The notes under the pieces: model-generated
What the model saw: the letters and a program-made list of their open reading frames with translations, nothing else
The model's database searches: none
Told to the model about the DNA's origin: nothing
Shown: positions 49,800-53,293 of the stretch, piece after piece
Layout: the number at the start of each line of letters is the position of its first letter
Position numbering within the stretch: the first letter of the stretch is position 1
Translations under genes and position numbers: made by a program
Assembly: GCA_001787755.1 (NCBI GenBank)
Contig: MFYJ01000010.1
Location: forward strand, 1,277-54,569
DNA length: 53,293 nucleotides
Direction: 5' to 3'
Origin: Candidatus Peribacteria bacterium RIFOXYB1_FULL_54_35
GTDB lineage: Bacteria > Patescibacteriota > Gracilibacteria > Peribacterales > Peribacteraceae

Positions 49800-49912
49800 A
49801 ATAGGGATGAGAATATTAGGAACGGGAATGCTCGAATGTAGCTTCTTTGCAGTTTGACCTCTCAGGTGATTTGAGAATCTTTCTCATCTCTAATATTCTA
49901 ATCCCTATTACT
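49800..49912. repeat. Inverted-arm element, TAATAGGGAT word
   Basis: TAATAGGGATGAGAATATTAG (49800 on) and CTAATATTCTAATCCCTATTA (to 49912) are near-perfect inverted arms around a 70-bp centre that contains TTTGCAGTTTGACCTC and a GAGAATCTTTCTC hairpin. It occupies the whole spacer between the cofE-like stop and the purN start. Confidence 0.75.
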
Positions 49913-49913
49913 C

Positions 49914-50714
49914 TCAGAACAATCCCCGAAACAAATCCTCCTCCCTTGCGATCCCCGGCACCCAACCGCAGAAGTCTGTGAGGGAGAGCCCGTGATCACG
50001 TATGAGCACGGCGGGTACAGACTGGTCAGCATTTCCCATGAGGAAGTTCGCAGCTGTTGCGAGCTGGTCGGCAATGGCTTCGTGTGTCATGGTGAGTTCG
50101 TGCCCGAAGATGTCCTTTCTCCCTATCTGGCTCAGCAGCGGTTCAATGCCGCAAACCGTGAGAGCGAAGGCGGTGACGCCGAGTCTCCGCGGGCGGCAGC
50201 AGGAATCTGTGAGGATGACTGCAATACGTTTGCCTGTTTCCGATTCCAGATCCCTCCGGAGTTTGGAGACAGTTGCGACAGGGTCTTTCGGCCAGCCGAC
50301 TGCGTACCCCTTCTCCACATTGGAGGTATCAAGCCCGGCATTCACTGCAAAGATCGTGCCTTCCTCAAGTCCATCCGGTTTGAGCTCACAGAGCATGGCC
50401 TTGGGGCAGCTTCCGATCACGGTGCCGTGCATCCTGCGCGTCTCATTGAGCACGGCCTGACGGAATGCCGGTGACCGTCCGCAGCGCTTGGCCCACTGCT
50501 CAGCCTCGGGACTCACAGCGAGTTGTGAGAGATCAATGGCATGTCCCTCCGTTACTGCGCATGCTTTGGAGGAAACAACGAGGATATCCCCCTGTTCAAT
50601 ATCTGAGTGCTCCGCGAGCACCGCAGAGAGCGAGGTCCCTTTTTTGAGTGTGCCGGTGCGTATTGCCTGGAGGAACATCTGCGGGGAGAATACGGTTTTT
50701 GGCCGGGAAAACAA
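49914..50714 (-). CDS. CofE-like gamma-glutamyl ligase (coenzyme F420-0:L-glutamate ligase family)
   Basis: 266 residues from a TTG at 50714, or 254 from the ATG at 50678. I prefer the TTG, because CofE proteins normally begin with a K-R-F-P strand (KTVFSPQMF here). Family landmarks are GDILVVSSKACAVTEG, VNAGLDTSNVEKG, ILTDSCCRPRRLGVTAFAL (canonical DT-GRP-R-G---VAIG, with Gly changed to Cys), GRKDIFGHEL (canonical D-YGREL), THEAIADQLATAANFLMG and VPAVLIRD. CofE adds glutamates to F420-0 in actinobacteria and archaea. No other F420 gene or F420-dependent enzyme is visible, so the true acceptor may be another metabolite. Single minus-strand gene divergent from the right-edge surface protein. 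Confidence 0.85.
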   Translation of the reverse strand: MFSRPKTVFSPQMFLQAIRTGTLKKGTSLSAVLAEHSDIEQGDILVVSSKACAVTEGHAIDLSQLAVSPEAEQWAKRCGRSPAFRQAVLNETRRMHGTVIGSCPKAMLCELKPDGLEEGTIFAVNAGLDTSNVEKGYAVGWPKDPVATVSKLRRDLESETGKRIAVILTDSCCRPRRLGVTAFALTVCGIEPLLSQIGRKDIFGHELTMTHEAIADQLATAANFLMGNADQSVPAVLIRDHGLSLTDFCGWVPGIAREEDLFRGLF

Positions 50715-50805
50715 CTAGCAGCACATAATGTTTTTAGTATTATGCACCACATGACTTTAGCGCTGTGGATATTGCAGAGTGTATGTTGAGAAGCCAGATA
50801 TTCGT

Positions 50806-53293
50806 ATGATGAGCAGCAAGAGAAAAATTGTTTGGCTTTCGCTCACGGTACTTGGTGCCGTCGCTCTCAGCACGGCCATTTTTGCTACTCGGTACATCGA
50901 ACAGAAAAAAGATCTTCAGGGACAGACACTTGCGCTGGGTGATCCCTGCGAGACAGATCCCGCTTTGTGTGATCCATGCATGACAGATCCCAGTCTCTGT
51001 GATCCGTGCATGGGACTTGATCCTTGTGAACAATGCAAATGCCAGAATGCGGCTTTGGAAGGTTTTTATTGTGATGTTTGTGAATCGGTGTGCTGGGAAT
51101 GCGTAGATCCCTGCGAAGATGTGGAATGCGGTTTCTGTGAATACTGTATGATGGGGTTCTGCGAGCCACTGGGGGGAGGATGTATGACTGATGCGGATTG
51201 CGCCGGACCGTGTGAGTATTGCTCTTATGCTGAATGTCCTTATGCTTGTAAGTCCGATCCTACATGTGATCCCTGCGACGAGATGCCAGAGCTGTGTTGT
51301 ACGATGTGTGATGACGGGCTCACTATGTGCTGTGACGGTTTGGTCTGTGTCCAAAAAGAAGGAGAAGCAGAGTGTGACTGGTCCGGGACGCCAGATGAAG
51401 ATGGAAATCCGACGCAAATGTGTTGGCCCAATTATTATTATGAGTGTGAAGCCGGTGGTTCTTCGTCCGGTGGTTCTTCGTCCGGTGGTTCGAGTTCAGG
51501 TCCCAGCACGGGTCCGGGTCCAAGCACGGGTCCGGGTCCAAGCACGGGTCCGGGTCCAAGCACGGGTCCGGGTCCAAGCACGGGTCCGGGTCCCAGCTCT
51601 GGCTCTACTTCTGGCTCTACGTCTGGTTCTACGTCTGGTTCTACGTCCGGTTCCACCTCCGGCGGAAGTTCCGGTGGTTCCTCAGGAGGTTCTTCTGGCA
51701 GCAGTTCCGGTGGTTCTTCCTCTGGCGGTAGCTCCTCCGGTGGTTCTTCCGGTGGGAGTTCCGGTGGTTCCTCAGGAGGTTCTTCCGGTGGGAGTTCCGG
51801 TGGTTCCTCAGGAGGTTCTTCGGGCGGGAGTTCCGGTGGTTCTTCAGGAGGTTCCTCAGGTGGGAGTTCCGGTGGTTCCTCAGGAGGTTCTTCGGGCGGG
51901 AGTTCCGGTGGTTCTTCAGGAGGTTCCTCAGGTGGCTCTTCAGGAGGTAGTTCAGGAGGGTCTTCCGGTGGTTCCTCAGGTGGCTCTTCAGGAGGTTCTT
52001 CAGGCGGATCTTCCGGTGGGAGTTCCGGCGGTTCTTCAGGAGGTTCTTCGGGCGGGAGCTCAGGCGGTTCTTCGGGTGGTTCTTCGGGCGGGAGTTCCGG
52101 CGGTTCTTCGGGTGGTTCTTCCGGTGGCAGCTCCGGTGGTGGCTCTTCAGGAGGTGGTTCTTCCGGTGGCAGCTCCGGTGGTGGCTCTTCAGGAGGTGGT
52201 TCCTCTGGCGGCGGTAGCTCCGGTGGTGGCTCTTCAGGAGGTGGCTCTTCAGGAGGTGGATCTTCCGGTGGTGGATCTTCCGGTGGTGGCTCTTCCGGTG
52301 GTGGCTCTTCCGGTGGTGGCTCTTCAGGAGGTGGTTCCTCTGGCGGCGGTAGCTCCGGTGGTGGCTCTTCAGGCGGTGGCTCTTCGGGCGGTGGATCTTC
52401 CGGTGGTGGATCTTCCGGTGGTGGTTCCTCTGGTGGTGGTTCCTCTGGTGGTGGTTCCTCTGGTGGTGGATCTTCAGGCGGTGGATCTTCAGGCGGTGGC
52501 TCCTCGGGAGGTGGTAGTTCAGGAGGTGGTTCCTCTGGTGGTGGATCTTCCGGTGGTGGCAGCTCCGGTGGTTCTTCCGTTTCCTCATCGTTCTCCTTCT
52601 CCTTCTCCTTCTCGTTCTCCTTCTCCTTCTCGTTCTCCTTCTCCGACTCCTTCCCATCGTCGGGCCAGAGTTCCGGCCAGTCCTCTGGTCAGTCCTCCTC
52701 TTTCTCGTTCTCCTTCTCCGACTCCTTCCCATCCTCCGGCCAATCCTCTGGTTTCTCTTCCGGTCAGTCCTCCTCTTTCTCGTTCTCCTTCTCCGACTCC
52801 TTCCCATCCTCCGGCCAATCCTCTGGTTTCTCTTCCGGTCAGTCCTCTTTCTCGTTCTCCTTCTCCGACTCCTTCCCATCCTCCGGACAATCCTCTGGTT
52901 TCTCTTCCGGTCAGTCCTCTTTCTCGTTCTCCTTCTCCGACTCCTTCCCATCCTCCGGACAATCCTCTGGTTTCTCTTCCGGCCAATCCTCCTCTTTCTC
53001 GTTCTCTTTCTCCGACTCCTTCTCGTCTTCCGGACATTCCGATTCCTTCTCGTCCTCGTCCTCTTCCTTCTCCTTCTCCGACTCCTTCCCATCCTCCGGT
53101 CAGTCTTCCGGGCAGTCCTCCTCTTTCTCGTTCTCCTTCTCCGACTCCTTCCCATCCTCTGGCCAGTCTTCCGGCCAGAGTTCCGGACAATCTTCCGGTC
53201 AGTCCTCCTTCTCGTTCTCCTGGCCTTCTTCAGGCTTCAGCTCAGGGCAATCTTCCGGCTTCTCTTCTGGCATGAGTTCCGGCCAGTCTTCCT
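50806..53293 (+). CDS. Giant Cys-rich secreted protein with Ser/Gly and alternating Ser-Phe repeats (3' end outside window)
   Basis: The frame is open from the ATG at 50806 (a second ATG at 50809) to the window edge, 829 codons. A basic start (MMSSKRKIVW) and a hydrophobic helix (LSLTVLGAVALSTAIFA) form a signal anchor. Residues about 45-215 hold over thirty cysteines (DPCMTDPSLCDPC, CDVCESVCWECVDPC, CCTMCDDGLTMCC). Then SSSGG units, five PSTGPG units, STSGS units, and a tract of about 300 residues of SSGG and SSGGG. From residue about 590 the composition changes to SFSFSF runs alternating with SDSFPSSGQSSGFSSGQSS, repeated about eight times. No known family. The architecture parallels the left-edge gene. 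GATATT at 50797-50802 places the transcription start at the ATG. A projecting, possibly fibre- or amyloid-forming surface protein is inferred. Confidence 0.85.
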   Translation, partial: MMSSKRKIVWLSLTVLGAVALSTAIFATRYIEQKKDLQGQTLALGDPCETDPALCDPCMTDPSLCDPCMGLDPCEQCKCQNAALEGFYCDVCESVCWECVDPCEDVECGFCEYCMMGFCEPLGGGCMTDADCAGPCEYCSYAECPYACKSDPTCDPCDEMPELCCTMCDDGLTMCCDGLVCVQKEGEAECDWSGTPDEDGNPTQMCWPNYYYECEAGGSSSGGSSSGGSSSGPSTGPGPSTGPGPSTGPGPSTGPGPSTGPGPSSGSTSGSTSGSTSGSTSGSTSGGSSGGSSGGSSGSSSGGSSSGGSSSGGSSGGSSGGSSGGSSGGSSGGSSGGSSGGSSGGSSGGSSGGSSGGSSGGSSGGSSGGSSGGSSGGSSGGSSGGSSGGSSGGSSGGSSGGSSGGSSGGSSGGSSGGSSGGSSGGSSGGSSGGSSGGSSGGSSGGGSSGGGSSGGSSGGGSSGGGSSGGGSSGGGSSGGGSSGGGSSGGGSSGGGSSGGGSSGGGSSGGGSSGGGSSGGGSSGGGSSGGGSSGGGSSGGGSSGGGSSGGGSSGGGSSGGGSSGGGSSGGGSSGGGSSGGGSSGGGSSGGSSVSSSFSFSFSFSFSFSFSFSFSDSFPSSGQSSGQSSGQSSSFSFSFSDSFPSSGQSSGFSSGQSSSFSFSFSDSFPSSGQSSGFSSGQSSFSFSFSDSFPSSGQSSGFSSGQSSFSFSFSDSFPSSGQSSGFSSGQSSSFSFSFSDSFSSSGHSDSFSSSSSSFSFSDSFPSSGQSSGQSSSFSFSFSDSFPSSGQSSGQSSGQSSGQSSFSFSWPSSGFSSGQSSGFSSGMSSGQSS
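51450..53293 (+). repeat. Coding low-complexity tract (SGG, then SF / SSGQ)
   Basis: Four repeat classes follow one another: SSGG and PSTGPG (51450-51600), SSGG (51660-52135), SSGGG (52135-52570) and Ser-Phe/DSFPSSGQ (52575-53293). The last class has units of about 96-114 bp, nearly identical at DNA level (from about 52690 on), which implies recent duplication. Both other frames and the minus strand give long spurious ORFs. Confidence 0.85.

Noticed and set aside
51450-52570. CRISPR-like regular repeats
   Set aside because: Units are short, continuous and coding, with no spacers and no cas genes.
51641-53155. 504-codon minus-strand ORF rich in Arg, Lys, Asn and His
   Set aside because: Complement of the same repeat tract; composition is explained by the repeated codons and no domain is visible.
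51191-53275. 694-codon plus-strand ORF rich in Val, Pro, Leu and Ala
   Set aside because: It is the other frame of the SGG/SF repeat gene at 50806. The SGG frame has a start, signal anchor and Cys-rich head, while this one is only codon-shifted repeat.

Overview
The window looks like a chromosomal segment from a small-genome bacterium of the Candidate Phyla Radiation (Patescibacteria). A Peregrinibacteria-like host is my best guess. That assignment is inference, based on VirB2-like pilin genes, many giant low-complexity secreted proteins and coiled-coil orphans, housekeeping genes with almost no 5' leader, and TGA used as a normal stop (for example glgP, rnc), which argues against the UGA-glycine code of Gracilibacteria/Absconditabacteria. 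No rRNA, tRNA, CRISPR array, transposase or phage gene was found.

Layout. 1-841: the N-terminal part of a Cys-rich, Ser/Gly-repeat secreted protein that runs off the left edge. 1.0-2.2 kb: a DUF389 membrane protein convergent with a probable unannotated structured RNA of about 500 nt that has its own promoter and terminator. 2.2-18.1 kb: mainly housekeeping genes, namely guanylate kinase, an asparaginase-like protein, phosphohexomutase, alpha-glucan phosphorylase, dihydropteroate synthase, two pilin-like membrane proteins, Bax-inhibitor-1 protein, bL32-like protein, NusB, RNase III, S10, EF-Tu, two GT87-type glycosyltransferases and MutY. 18.1-29.1 kb: surface proteins (SLH plus GSG linker plus twelve DUF4215 repeats; a poly-proline type I membrane protein), RNase Y, a secreted lamin-tail/thermonuclease protein and a GIY-YIG protein.

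29.3-46.3 kb is an orphan block. It holds coiled-coil proteins, a 1409-residue membrane protein with a Thr/Pro repeat tail, small membrane-anchored proteins with strong Shine-Dalgarno sites, a secreted protein behind a structured 250-nt leader, and an 869-residue transglutaminase-like protein that shares a repeat with that secreted protein. A perfect 10+10 bp dyad sits between two divergent promoters in this block. It is the best candidate here for an undescribed system, probably envelope-related.

46.6-50.7 kb returns to metabolism: carbamoyl-phosphate synthase small subunit, a four-helix-bundle protein, an FNR-type oxidoreductase, PurN and a CofE-like ligase. From 50.8 kb a second Cys-rich, Ser/Gly-repeat giant begins and runs off the right edge. 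Its tail changes into alternating Ser-Phe tracts.

Two genome-wide signals stand out. Several housekeeping genes place the -10 box six or seven bases before the ATG, so the transcript should start at the start codon. Intergenic spacers carry inverted-arm elements whose arm sequences differ from site to site while staying self-complementary.
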